The notes below the pieces were generated by a model. It saw only the letters and a list, made by a program, of their open reading frames with translations, was not told the DNA's origin and did not search any database. A program made the position numbers and the translations under genes. 53,923 bases of DNA from Thermodesulfovibrio sp. (GTDB taxonomy: Bacteria > Nitrospirota > Thermodesulfovibrionia > Thermodesulfovibrionales > JdFR-85). The stretch spans positions 1-53,923 of the forward strand of contig JALUAR010000107.1 in NCBI GenBank assembly GCA_027050975.1, given 5' to 3'. This document shows, piece by piece, positions 16,801 to 24,144 of this stretch (its first letter is position 1; each line of letters begins with the position of its first letter).

Positions 16801-17762
16801 AAGGGTGCCACGCCTGTGGGGAAGTTGTGTGTTTCTGCTGTAAAAATTATGTGGTAATCGGTTTTCTCCATCTGGAAAGGAACGGGGGTGCCGGGTGATG
16901 ACGGAAGTATCGTATCAATTCTGTATCCCCTGATTGCACTGGAGTTGTCTTTAAAGGCGATAACACTGTTTTTGTTGCTATGTCTCAGAGGTTCCTTTAT
17001 GATATCCATAAGGGTTTCCGGAGCCTCTTTACCATCAATTATGAGCCTTCCCTTGAAGAACCAGTGTCGTGAATGCTCACTGTTTGACTGGCTGAGGTCA
17101 AAGCACTCCACATTTGTAGGATTACGGCCTATCTCATTTACAAAGAGGTTGTAATAGTAATCGATATCCCACTCATCAAGGCCGAGCCCCATCTCTCTGT
17201 TGATTCTTCTAAGGGCATCCTTGCCTTCCTCAATAAGGGGAATCGTAAAGACAGGCTCCGGCTTGATACCTGTCTCAAAGGTGGTGAGTCTTTCGGTGTA
17301 AAGACACTCTGTCATTCTATCATGAATAAAAGGGAGAATCCCTGATATCAACCTTTGTCTGTCCTGATCGGAGAAGGGGGTCTTCATTACTATCCTGTAG
17401 CGTCTTGAGTGCTCTATGCGGGAGATGCTGGTTAACCCGCTTGTATGACAGATTGAGACCGCATTCGTTGACCATGAAGTGGTGAAGTTGAGCCTTGGAC
17501 CGACCTCAATAATAAAGGATTTGGCATCCTCTCTTAAAAAGGAGTTCTCTGCAAGATTTTCAGGTTCAAAGGTTTCACCAAGGAGCCACCTGAGAATGGT
17601 CTGTTCATCCTGCGTGAGCTCCCTCTCTGTCTGGATGTAAAAGCAGAACTCCGTCTCTATAGCCTCTATTTCAGAGGATACCCCAACCTGGAGTGTGGAC
17701 AGAAGGTTTCTGGTTTTGCCTTCCGTAAGCGCCGGCCGTCTGTAAAGGTAGAGTAGTTTCAT
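13824..17762 (-). CDS. purL: Phosphoribosylformylglycinamidine synthase, single-chain
   Basis: The protein has 1312 residues and is the large fused PurL type (as in gamma-proteobacteria) rather than the split PurSQL. It converts FGAR, glutamine and ATP to FGAM in purine synthesis. The order is an N-terminal PurS-like region, the two AIRS-like synthase halves (GGRIRDVHATGRGS near residue 310; DGGKDSLSM), and a C-terminal class I glutamine amidotransferase with nucleophile Cys in GVCNGCQLM and the catalytic His in PHPERVF. I start at ATG 17762 (MKLLYLYRRPALTEGK) because the family begins there. A TAAAAT -10 candidate lies 10 bp before it, so the leader is short. Confidence 0.97.
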   Translation of the reverse strand: MKLLYLYRRPALTEGKTRNLLSTLQVGVSSEIEAIETEFCFYIQTERELTQDEQTILRWLLGETFEPENLAENSFLREDAKSFIIEVGPRLNFTTSWSTNAVSICHTSGLTSISRIEHSRRYRIVMKTPFSDQDRQRLISGILPFIHDRMTECLYTERLTTFETGIKPEPVFTIPLIEEGKDALRRINREMGLGLDEWDIDYYYNLFVNEIGRNPTNVECFDLSQSNSEHSRHWFFKGRLIIDGKEAPETLMDIIKEPLRHSNKNSVIAFKDNSSAIRGYRIDTILPSSPGTPVPFQMEKTDYHIIFTAETHNFPTGVAPFPGAETGTGGRIRDVHATGRGSLVIAGTAAYSVGNLRIPGYNLPWEDDSFVYPANLATPLDIEIEASNGASDYGNKFGEPLIQGFTRSFGLRLPDGERYEWIKPIMFTGGVGQIDDRHIEKYEPERGMLVVKVGGPAYRIGIGGGAASSMIQGENVEELDFSAVQRGDAEMEQKLNRVIRACVEMGDDNPIISIHDQGAGGNSNVVKEIIYPAGARIEIRNILLGDHTLSVLEIWGAEYQENDALLLKPEGLPVFESLCEREKVPFSVIGEITGDGYVIVHDAIDDSTPVNLELSKVLGKMPQKTFHLERIPRELPPLSLPRELTVEEALQRVLRLLSVGSKRFLTNKVDRSVTGLIVQQQCTGPLQLTLSDVAVVAQSHFSKTGAAISIGEQPIKGLIDSRAMARLSVGEAMTNIVWAKVTALEDIKCSGNWMWAPKLPGEGVRLYEAALALRDIMIALGIAIDGGKDSLSMAALVKSSDGSTEVVKSPGTLVISAYAACPDITKVITPDIKAPGKSRLLYIDLGLGKYRLGGTALAQVFNQVGNEAPDVDDPAVLKRAFNAVQSLIEEDLILSGHDRSDGGLITTMLEMAFGGNCGLKIDINEDGIDPIRVLFAEELGLVIEYLPEAEKRITDILKDSEVPYQLIGTTTEDYLIEITVNNSCVIKEEMPRLRRLWEETSYRIDRLQANPECVEQEWEVNYLRKGPSYSLSFTPEDTPQEILLRKAKPKVAIIREEGSNGDREMASAFYQAGFEVWDITMTDLMKHRVSLREFKGVAFVGGFSYADVLGSAKGWAGGIRFHKALYEEFDEFYQREDTFSLGVCNGCQLMALLGWVPWRGIDDRRQPRFINNLSGRFESRFSTVKILKSPSIMLAGMEGSVLGVWIAHGEGRVYFPDETIKRDIISKGLAPLRYVDDDGEPTEVYPFNPNGSPEGITALCSPDGRHLAMMPHPERVFLKWQWAWMPEEWKKTLNASPWLRLFQNARHWCEQS

Positions 17763-17806
17763 GACAGGAGATATTTTAACAGTTATCCCGGATAAAGATA
17801 AAGGTG

Positions 17807-17836
17807 GATTATTCAATATCGTTACCGCTGGATCTG
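17807..17836. repeat. Interspersed short repeat, copy 1
   Basis: A 30-bp intergenic segment upstream of purL matches 41859-41888 at about 26 of 30 positions, including the core ATCGTTAC-(C/T)-GCTGGATCTG. Origin unknown. Confidence 0.45.
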
Positions 17837-17873
17837 GGGAACTTTAGATATTTAATCACCCTTTGTTAGTAGC

Positions 17874-17888
17874 AGCCCTGTCAGGGCT
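17874..17888 (-). terminator. Hairpin after the PAS kinase gene
   Basis: A 6-bp stem AGCCCT / AGGGCT with a 3-nt loop lies just past the kinase stop codon on the minus strand. It has no U-tract, so it is only a weak candidate. Confidence 0.35.
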
Positions 17889-17894
17889 ATTCAG

Positions 17895-19124
17895 TCATAG
17901 AGGCAGGGATATCACAAAGGAGGTGCCTGTTTTGTCTGATTCAAAGTTTACGGTTCCACCCAGGAGGGTTATATTCTTATGTACAACGGAGAGACCGAGT
18001 CCGGTACCGGTCTCTTTTGTGGTATAAAAGGGCATGAAGATCTTCTCTCTTGCACCATCGGGTATTCCCACACCTGTATCCTTTATCTGTATTTTCAGCG
18101 TGTCCGTTGTATCGTAACAGGATACCGTAACTGAGAGGGTTCCGCCCTGAGGCATCGCCTCTATGGCATTCAGGACGAGATTTGTAAGGGCCTGCTTGAG
18201 CAGAACCTCGTCAGAGTTGATAATACATTGCTCGGATAAAAAGCTCAGTTTTATATCGGATCTGTTCTGTAACAGTTGGGACAGAATGGAGTCTATTAGT
18301 TCCTTTAAATCTATCTCCGTGATATTGGGCTCTATGGGTCTGGCAAAGGAAAGGAAATCCTGAATAATTCGGTCCATCAGACGGACCTCTTTCATAATCG
18401 CCTCGATCTCGGGCAGGCCGTTAGCCTTTTTCGAGAGCATCTTTGCATATCCTGAGATGACAGCCATTGGGTTACGCAGTTCATGGGCTATTCCGAGGGA
18501 GACCTCTCCAAGTGAGGAGAGCCACTCTCTGAGCCTTATCTGTTTCTCCAGGGTTTTTAGTTCCGTAAGATCGGTGAAAACAAGAACAAAACCGATAGGT
18601 TCTTTCATCCTGTTATAGAGTACGGAGAGAGTGAGCCCGAGGTAAAGGTCCTGCCCTGCGTGATTTTTATACTGATATTCTGCTCTTTGCACAGGTTTTC
18701 TTTCCTCAAGCAAAGCCTTCAGAGGAGGATTAAAGACCTCTTTGTATGATTTGCCAATCATCTCCTCAGGAGAGATCTTAAGGAGTTCTGCTGCAGCTGA
18801 ATTTACCTTTGTAATCCTCAGGTCATTATCAAAACTAACCACTCCGCTGGGTACACTTTGAATAATGTTTTCGCTGTAGCTCTCAACATCCTCAGCACGC
18901 TCTTCTGCTCTTTTCTTAAGAGCTTCCAGTTCACGTTCCTTCTCCTTTAATTTTGACAATAGTTCCTGAAAGGTTTCAGCCATGAAGGCTATCTGGGATT
19001 TCTGCTCCTGTACCTTGTTTTCCTTTTTCTTGAGATATTTGAAAAGTAAGTAAAGAGAAAGGGTGAGAAGGATGGGTAAAAGGAATAACAGAGGTGTCAG
19101 TATATTGATGTTCGGGGTATTCAT
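17895..19124 (-). CDS. Membrane-anchored PAS sensor histidine kinase (NtrB/AtoS type)
   Basis: The protein has 409 residues. One N-terminal membrane helix (about 11-29) is followed by a coiled coil (35-80), a PAS domain (IIQSVPSGVVSFDNDLRITKVNSAAAELL), a HisKA box (GIAHELRNPMAVISGYA) and a HATPase with N box (NLVLNAIEAMPQGG), G1 (DTGVGIP) and G2 (TGTGLGLSVV). It autophosphorylates the His of the HisKA box and passes phosphate to a response regulator, probably of the NtrC class, which is not in the window. The signal is unknown. It lies 58 bp downstream of moaC. Confidence 0.9.
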   Translation of the reverse strand: MNTPNINILTPLLFLLPILLTLSLYLLFKYLKKKENKVQEQKSQIAFMAETFQELLSKLKEKERELEALKKRAEERAEDVESYSENIIQSVPSGVVSFDNDLRITKVNSAAAELLKISPEEMIGKSYKEVFNPPLKALLEERKPVQRAEYQYKNHAGQDLYLGLTLSVLYNRMKEPIGFVLVFTDLTELKTLEKQIRLREWLSSLGEVSLGIAHELRNPMAVISGYAKMLSKKANGLPEIEAIMKEVRLMDRIIQDFLSFARPIEPNITEIDLKELIDSILSQLLQNRSDIKLSFLSEQCIINSDEVLLKQALTNLVLNAIEAMPQGGTLSVTVSCYDTTDTLKIQIKDTGVGIPDGAREKIFMPFYTTKETGTGLGLSVVHKNITLLGGTVNFESDKTGTSFVISLPL

Positions 19125-19182
19125 CGGTCTTTTATTTCTGAAAATAAGAAGTCAGCCAGAGTATTAAGCCTGTTCCTTTATG

Positions 19183-19659
19183 CTATTTTCTTTTAAATTC
19201 ACCACTTTTGCCACCGCGTTTCTCAAGCAGCATCACATCAGTTATGGTCATCTCTCTGTCCACTGCTTTGCACATATCATATATTGTCAGGGCTGCAACA
19301 GCAGCGGCAGTCAGTGCCTCCATTTCCACACCTGTCTGACCTATTGTCTTTACCCTACTTGTTATCTCAATCGCATTATCGTCCTCATTAAAAGTAAAAT
19401 CCACACTAATGGAGGTTATGCTAAGGGGGTGACAGAGCGGAATAAGCTCGGATGTTTTTTTCGCAGCCATTATCCCGGCAATTCTTGCAATCTGAAGCAC
19501 CTCTCCTTTGGCAATCTGCTGTTTTTTTATAAGTTCGAGGGTTTCGAGTTTCATAATAACGCGGCCGCATGCCACTGCCTCACGCTCAGTAGGTGGCTTT
19601 GCTGATACATCCACCATTTTTGCCTTACCATGTTCATCTATATGTGTAAGTTTCGCCAT
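19183..19659 (-). CDS. moaC: Cyclic pyranopterin monophosphate synthase MoaC
   Basis: The protein has 158 residues, the normal length. It converts the MoaA product to cyclic pyranopterin monophosphate in molybdenum cofactor synthesis. Signatures: LIPLCHPL (catalytic region), TGVEMEALTAAAVAALTIYDMCK and the C-terminal KRGGKSG. I start at ATG 19659 (MAKLTHIDEHGKAKMVDV), the family start; TATAAT ends 6 bp before it, which rules out a longer protein and suggests a leaderless mRNA. Confidence 0.95.
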   Translation of the reverse strand: MAKLTHIDEHGKAKMVDVSAKPPTEREAVACGRVIMKLETLELIKKQQIAKGEVLQIARIAGIMAAKKTSELIPLCHPLSITSISVDFTFNEDDNAIEITSRVKTIGQTGVEMEALTAAAVAALTIYDMCKAVDREMTITDVMLLEKRGGKSGEFKRK

Positions 19660-19665
19660 GTAGGT

Positions 19666-19671
19666 ATTATA
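19666..19671 (-). promoter_or_regulatory. -10 element of probable leaderless moaC promoter
   Basis: TATAAT on the minus strand lies 6 nt before the moaC ATG. No ribosome binding site and no clear -35 were seen. Confidence 0.5.
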
Positions 19672-19729
19672 ACCTAAAAAAGTGAATTTTGGGTTTTCAT
19701 TTTGGTCTGTTTTAGGATAGTATAATTTT

Positions 19730-20269
19730 ATGAGTTTCATTTCGAAGCACCTTAAAGTATTTTTGATAGTAGTTCTGATTGTAGTATCCCAGGCTGTTTT
19801 TGTGCATGCCGAAGATACAGCGGATCAGGTAAGGCTAATCGACAGGGTGGTGGCCTTTATTGATGATACGGCAATCACATTGGTGGACTATCAGAAGTAC
19901 TATCAGGTGGCTAAGAAGTTTCATCCCGGGCTCTCTCCGGAGGAGGCAATCAATACCTTAATTAACAGAATGCTTCTTATCAGAGAGGCCAGGAGATTAA
20001 GGCTTAAAGGCGAAACCGAGGATGAAATTATAAATCACTATATAGATATCAGAATAAGGGCATTTGTAAGGGTTTCGGAGGCTGAGGTAAGGGGTTTTTA
20101 CGAAAAGAACAGGGAAAGATTTGGTAGCGCCAAACTGCAGGAGCTTTATGCCCAGATAGACACTCTACTCAGAGAGAAGAAGGTCAACAGTATGCTTAAG
20201 CGTCATTTAAAAGAGTTGAAACGAGGCTCTTATATAAAGGTGAACTATATACCAAGGTCCGGGCTTTAA
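19730..20269 (+). CDS. Exported SurA N-terminal-like protein without isomerase domain
   Basis: The protein has 179 residues. A signal peptide (to about residue 27, VFVHA) is followed by an all-helical SurA/PpiC N-domain-like segment (RVVAFIDDTAITLVDYQKYYQ, INTLINRMLLIREARRL, VSEAEVRGFYEKNRERFG). The parvulin domain that should follow is absent, so it would act as a chaperone only or in some other periplasmic role. TATAAT lies just 3 bp before the ATG, so either another promoter is used or the start is further in. Confidence 0.7.
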   Translation: MSFISKHLKVFLIVVLIVVSQAVFVHAEDTADQVRLIDRVVAFIDDTAITLVDYQKYYQVAKKFHPGLSPEEAINTLINRMLLIREARRLRLKGETEDEIINHYIDIRIRAFVRVSEAEVRGFYEKNRERFGSAKLQELYAQIDTLLREKKVNSMLKRHLKELKRGSYIKVNYIPRSGL

Positions 20270-20291
20270 AACCATTCCGTTGCTTAGTCGA

Positions 20292-20750
20292 TCATTTAAG
20301 ATCCTTAATTAGTGCATATTCGTCACATTCTGGAAACTTCGGACACTTAAGACAGTCTCCCCATATCTTGTGGGGAAGTGTGGATTTGTCCACATCCTTA
20401 AAGCCCATCTTTCTGAAAAATTCTGGAGTGTATGTGAGGACAAAAACTCTTTTAACGCCAAGTCGACGGGCATCGACAATACATTTCTTAACGAGCTTGC
20501 TGCCAATACCCATATGCTGGTACGAGGAGTTAACTGCCAGAGACCTGATCTCGGCAAGATCCTCCCAGAGTATATGGAGGGCACAGACTCCCACGATCTT
20601 TCCGTCTGTTTCGCAGATAAAATGGTCACGAAGTGACTCGTAGATCTCATTAAGTGAACGCGGAAGCATCAGGTCCCTTTTGGCATGACTGTTAATCAGC
20701 TTATGGATACGGTGGACATCCTTTATAGTTGCCTTTCTGATCTTTATCAT
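20292..20750 (-). CDS. GNAT N-acetyltransferase, short N-acetylglutamate-synthase-like
   Basis: The protein has 152 residues. It shows the GNAT acetyl-CoA loop (YQHMGIGSKLVKKCI), ALHILWEDLAEIRSLAV and the C-terminal FFRKMGF, followed by CLKCPKFPECDEYALI. This is the pattern of the short ArgA-like acetyltransferases proposed to make N-acetylglutamate in arginine synthesis. That substrate is inferred from family resemblance. It is the last gene of gnd-ubiX-GNAT, starting 6 bp after ubiX. Confidence 0.78.
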   Translation of the reverse strand: MIKIRKATIKDVHRIHKLINSHAKRDLMLPRSLNEIYESLRDHFICETDGKIVGVCALHILWEDLAEIRSLAVNSSYQHMGIGSKLVKKCIVDARRLGVKRVFVLTYTPEFFRKMGFKDVDKSTLPHKIWGDCLKCPKFPECDEYALIKDLK

Positions 20751-20756
20751 GTTCTA

Positions 20757-21347
20757 TTAGTCCTTTCCCCATCTTCGGTACAAGTGATTCTCTATGCCTG
20801 CCTGATCGAGTATTTTGCCCACGATAAAGTCCATCAGTTCCTCGATACTTTCCGGCTTATGATAAAAGCCGAACATGGGAGGAACTATCTTTACACCTAT
20901 TCTTGACAGTTTAAGCATATTCTCAAGATGAATCGGGCTGAGTGGGGTCTCCCGTGGTGAGAGTATCAACCTTCTGCCCTCTTTTATAACCACATCTGCA
21001 GCTCTTTCAATCAGGCTGCTGGCATAACCGTTGGCTATGGAGGCAAGGGTTTTCATGCTGCAAGGTACCACAAACATCCCTTCGGTCCTGAAGGATCCGC
21101 TTGCCACAGGTGCCCAGAGATTATCTTCGTCATAGATATGTAAAGCATCGCCACTGTAGTTAAGATAGTTCTTAAGGTTATCCTCTCTGTTTATAGACAA
21201 ATCCAGCCCTGTCTCCTCTTTTATTATAGGGATGGAGATGCCGGAGAATATCAGATGGACCTCTGATGTTTTAAGTAGTTCCTTCAAAAGCTGAAGTCCC
21301 AGAGTAACACCTGTTGTGCCTGTGATGGCAAGAATATATCTCTTCAT
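20757..21347 (-). CDS. ubiX: UbiX-family flavin prenyltransferase
   Basis: The protein has 196 residues. The N-terminal TGTTGVTLGLQLL flavin loop, VVPCSMKTLASIANGYASSLIERAADVV and LVLSPRETPLSPIHLENMLKLS-like core (here LILSPRETPLSPIHLENML) identify it. It makes prenylated FMN from FMN and dimethylallyl phosphate, the cofactor of UbiD decarboxylases. Its ATG shares one base with the gnd stop codon (TAATG), implying translational coupling. No ubiD is in the window. Confidence 0.92.
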   Translation of the reverse strand: MKRYILAITGTTGVTLGLQLLKELLKTSEVHLIFSGISIPIIKEETGLDLSINREDNLKNYLNYSGDALHIYDEDNLWAPVASGSFRTEGMFVVPCSMKTLASIANGYASSLIERAADVVIKEGRRLILSPRETPLSPIHLENMLKLSRIGVKIVPPMFGFYHKPESIEELMDFIVGKILDQAGIENHLYRRWGKD

Positions 21348-22258
21348 TAATTAGACTCCTTCTTTATAACCCTGTGTCCGCCGAACTGAGCCCTGAGGGC
21401 AGCAAGTATTCTGTCCGAGAAAGGGTCTGTCTGTCGGGAGCGAAACCGTCTGAACAGACTAATGGCAATGCTTTCTGCTGGCACATCAAGCTCGATAGCC
21501 TCCTGAAGGGTCCATCTTCCTTCTCCAGAGTCTTCGACATAGCCACCGATTCCTTCGAGACGGGGGTCTTCCCTGAAGGCCCTCTCCAGAAGCTCTAAAA
21601 GCCATGACCTTATGACGCTTCCGTGGTTCCACAGGTGTGCAAGACTGGCAAAGTCCAGTTCCTTTGAGTAGGGAGAGGAGTTGAGAACCTCGAATCCCTC
21701 GGCATAAGCCTGCATCATGGCATACTCAATACCGTTGTGTATCATCTTTACGTAATGTCCGGCACCGGTGCTACCACAGTAAAGATAACCCTCTTCAGGG
21801 GCAAGGCTCTTAAGAATCGGCTCTATTGTTTTGAAATCCTCATAATCTCCACCAACCATCAGACAGTATCCTTCCTTAAGTCCCCATATTCCGCCGCTTA
21901 CGCCTACATCAACAAATCTAATACCTTTTTTTCTTAACCTTTCTGCCCTGGGAAGATCATCCCTGTAGTGGGTGTTTCCGCCGTCTATCACGATGTCGCC
22001 TTCATCAAGAAGCTCCTTAAGGATATCTATGTGCTCGTCGATAACCCTGCCGGCAGGAAGCATTAACCAGACCACCCTGGGACGAGAGAGTCTGTCCACA
22101 AGCTCTTTGATACTGAAAGCCCCTTCCGCCCCTTCCTTTATAAGGGTCTCTGTCTTTTGAGAGGTTCTGTTATAGGCAACCACACGGTGTCCTTCTCTGA
22201 GAAGCCTCCGCGCCATATTCATTCCCATTCTGCCAAGCCCGATCATGCCTATCTGCAT
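21347..22258 (-). CDS. gnd: 6-phosphogluconate dehydrogenase, decarboxylating (short, GndA/YqeC type)
   Basis: The protein has 303 residues, the short form. N-terminal Rossmann GLGRMGMNMARRL, then DGGNTHYRDD, VGVSGGIWGLKEGYCLMVGG and GAGHYVKMIHNGIEYAMMQAYAEG, which carries the catalytic Lys and Asn. It oxidises 6-phosphogluconate to ribulose-5-phosphate, probably with NAD. AGGAGG precedes the ATG. A TATAAT lies about 68 bp upstream inside an inverted repeat. Confidence 0.93.
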   Translation of the reverse strand: MQIGMIGLGRMGMNMARRLLREGHRVVAYNRTSQKTETLIKEGAEGAFSIKELVDRLSRPRVVWLMLPAGRVIDEHIDILKELLDEGDIVIDGGNTHYRDDLPRAERLRKKGIRFVDVGVSGGIWGLKEGYCLMVGGDYEDFKTIEPILKSLAPEEGYLYCGSTGAGHYVKMIHNGIEYAMMQAYAEGFEVLNSSPYSKELDFASLAHLWNHGSVIRSWLLELLERAFREDPRLEGIGGYVEDSGEGRWTLQEAIELDVPAESIAISLFRRFRSRQTDPFSDRILAALRAQFGGHRVIKKESN

Positions 22259-22336
22259 CAGTTCCTCCTGAGAGATTTTCTGTTCCTTCTGAGACCGTCA
22301 GAGTTCCAGCAAAAAGCTATCTTCTATTATAACCCA

Positions 22337-22389
22337 GATTCAGTGGTAACGAAAAATCGACAATCTCCTATGAATCTTATCACTGAATC
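22337..22389 (-). promoter_or_regulatory. gnd: Inverted repeat overlapping the gnd promoter
   Basis: The arms GATTCAGTG-G-TAA (22337-22349) and TTA-T-CACTGAATC (22377-22389) pair at 12 of 13 positions over 27 bp. TATAAT on the minus strand is at 22326-22331, so the proximal arm falls in the -10/-35 spacer. This is the layout of an operator or an upstream RNA hairpin. Confidence 0.45.
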
Positions 22390-22417
22390 AGGTATAACTG
22401 AACAGGTTTGTTTGAGA

Positions 22418-22975
22418 CTATCCCCATTGTTCATTAAAAACCAGTTCTGACAGAGGCTTCCTATCCGGTCCCTCCTTTTTCTCCGAAAGGGGATATCCTA
22501 TAGGAAATATTCCCACAACCCGAATCTCCGCAGGGATATTGAGTAGGGATTTGACCTTCTCCTCATCAAAAACTCCCACAAAGACAGTGCCGAGGCCAAG
22601 GGCATGGGTTGTAAGCATCAGGTTTTGTGCGGCAATGCCTGCGTCAGTCATATAATAAGGCTGATCCCAGAGATTACCTGACTGTTTCGGATCAGCACAA
22701 AGAACCACTACAACAGGGGCTTCTGCGATCCCCTTTTTTGCCGGATTGGCCTTATACCCTAAGGGAGCAAAGAAGGACTCCACGTAAGAGAGATCACTTA
22801 AACGCTGCCTTGTCTCCCTGTTGCGGACAACAACAAACCTCCAACACTGGAGATTTGCCCATGACGGTGCCCATCGTACAGACTCCAGTATCTGCTGGAG
22901 CTTCTCCTCCTCCACATCCCTTTCCTGGAATCTCCTTATACTCCTTCTGGTTCTGATTGCCTCGAATAGATCCAT
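22418..22975 (-). CDS. Nitroreductase-family FMN protein
   Basis: The protein has 185 residues. MDLFEAIRTRRSIRRF is the family N-terminus; RWAPSWANLQCWRFVVV and the C-terminal GLGTVFVGVFDEEKVKSLLNIP are the FMN-binding and dimer segments. It is an NAD(P)H-linked flavin oxidoreductase of unknown substrate. AGGAGG precedes the ATG. It lies 13 bp downstream of the DagK/PAP2 gene at the end of a long operon. Confidence 0.9.
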   Translation of the reverse strand: MDLFEAIRTRRSIRRFQERDVEEEKLQQILESVRWAPSWANLQCWRFVVVRNRETRQRLSDLSYVESFFAPLGYKANPAKKGIAEAPVVVVLCADPKQSGNLWDQPYYMTDAGIAAQNLMLTTHALGLGTVFVGVFDEEKVKSLLNIPAEIRVVGIFPIGYPLSEKKEGPDRKPLSELVFNEQWG

Positions 22976-22988
22976 AATTTCCTCCTTT

Positions 22989-23687
22989 TTAATAGAATAT
23001 TTTGAATAACAAAAATGTTACCGTAGAACCCATTAATGCTCCAAGGAAGACCTCCCAAGCGCTATGGACCCTTACGGCCACACGGCTCTGGGCTATAATT
23101 AATGCTGCAATCATGGTCAGGATGGAGATAATGTAGTTTTCGCTTATATATGTGGCTGATACCCAAATTGAGAAGGCAAGGGCTGCATGACCACTGGGAA
23201 GACCTCCCCTCAGGGGATGTCCTTTCCCAAAGCGCGATTTTGTTATAATCACCAGGATAAGTACGATTACAAGGGCAACTATGGCTATGTCTTCAGGTGT
23301 GTGCTTGGCGATGCTAAAGCCTTTATGGAATGCATTTTCTATATATGGAATCAGGATTATATATCCTATCACGACTGCTCCAAAGGCGGTAATTAATACC
23401 CCTCCTGCTGCAATATCCTTGATAATTCGAGCTTTTTCACTCTTGTGGGGAGATACCATATCCACAATAGTCTCTATGGCTGAGTTAAGCATCTCTGCCA
23501 GGATAACCAAAACAGCAATAATACAGATTAATATAAACTCATTCCGTGTAATTCCGAGGAGAAAACTGGAGACAATTACTGTCGAGGCTGCATAAAGATG
23601 GTATCTCACATGCCTCTGTGTTTTTGCGGCATAAAGGATCCCTTCTATGGCGTTATTTGCAGCATCAACCCATTTTCTTAAGGGCAT
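22989..23687 (-). CDS. Diacylglycerol/undecaprenol kinase fused to a PAP2 phosphatase
   Basis: The protein has 232 residues. Residues 1-115 are a DagK-type small membrane kinase (NNAIEGILYA, E65-MLNSAIETIVD-76, K90-D91). The rest is a PAP2 phosphatase half with PSGH (164-167) and SR-V-A-V-R-V-H (201-208), where the usual final Asp is Glu 212 and the first KX6RP motif is degenerate. The pair could make and remove phosphate on undecaprenol, recycling the lipid carrier for wall synthesis. It overlaps ybeY by 23 bp. Fusions of this kind are known in Gram-positive and some other lineages. Confidence 0.82.
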   Translation of the reverse strand: MPLRKWVDAANNAIEGILYAAKTQRHVRYHLYAASTVIVSSFLLGITRNEFILICIIAVLVILAEMLNSAIETIVDMVSPHKSEKARIIKDIAAGGVLITAFGAVVIGYIILIPYIENAFHKGFSIAKHTPEDIAIVALVIVLILVIITKSRFGKGHPLRGGLPSGHAALAFSIWVSATYISENYIISILTMIAALIIAQSRVAVRVHSAWEVFLGALMGSTVTFLLFKIFY

Positions 23688-24144
23688 TAATAAGTTCCTT
23701 CTCCTTTTTTCTCATCTTTTCTGCCTGATATCTGTTTTTCTCATGATCGTAACCTAACAGATGTAACAGTCCGTGGATGAGAACGGGAAGGAGTTCGTCT
23801 CCGAGGTCATGACCAGCCTCCCTGGCTCGCCTGTCAAGTAGATGTAAATTAATAACGATATCACCTAATGGTATATATTCGTTCGGCATTAATTTGGCTG
23901 CATGCCTCTGTGCTGTAAGGAACTCTTTCTCTGAATCATACATGGGAAAGGAGAGGACATCTGTAGGCATGTCAATGGACCTGTACTGCCTGTTTAATTC
24001 CTGTATCTGTTTGTCGTTTACAAAGAGTATGCTCAGTTCCGCCCTGTCTAAGCCGAGAAGCTTACCCAGTCTTTCCAGGACCTGTAAAAGGTGTGCCTTG
24101 TCGAACCTTACCTTTCGTTGAAGATTTCTTATAACTGTCTCCAT
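23665..24144 (-). CDS. ybeY: Endoribonuclease YbeY (rRNA maturation factor)
   Basis: The protein has 159 residues, normal length. The zinc motif HGLLHLLGYDH (H-X3-H-X5-H) is intact, with PTDVLSFPM and LGDIVIN upstream. It acts in 16S rRNA 3' maturation and ribosome quality control. AAGAGGT precedes ATG 24144; a longer reading to 24210 lies inside the pgpH gene and has no family support. Its start overlaps the pgpH end by 83 bp. Confidence 0.93.
   Translation of the reverse strand: METVIRNLQRKVRFDKAHLLQVLERLGKLLGLDRAELSILFVNDKQIQELNRQYRSIDMPTDVLSFPMYDSEKEFLTAQRHAAKLMPNEYIPLGDIVINLHLLDRRAREAGHDLGDELLPVLIHGLLHLLGYDHEKNRYQAEKMRKKEKELINALKKMG

Noticed and set aside
20309..20650. Alternative minus-strand frame inside the GNAT gene
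   Set aside because: It is a shadow of a clear acetyltransferase in another frame; no motif of its own.
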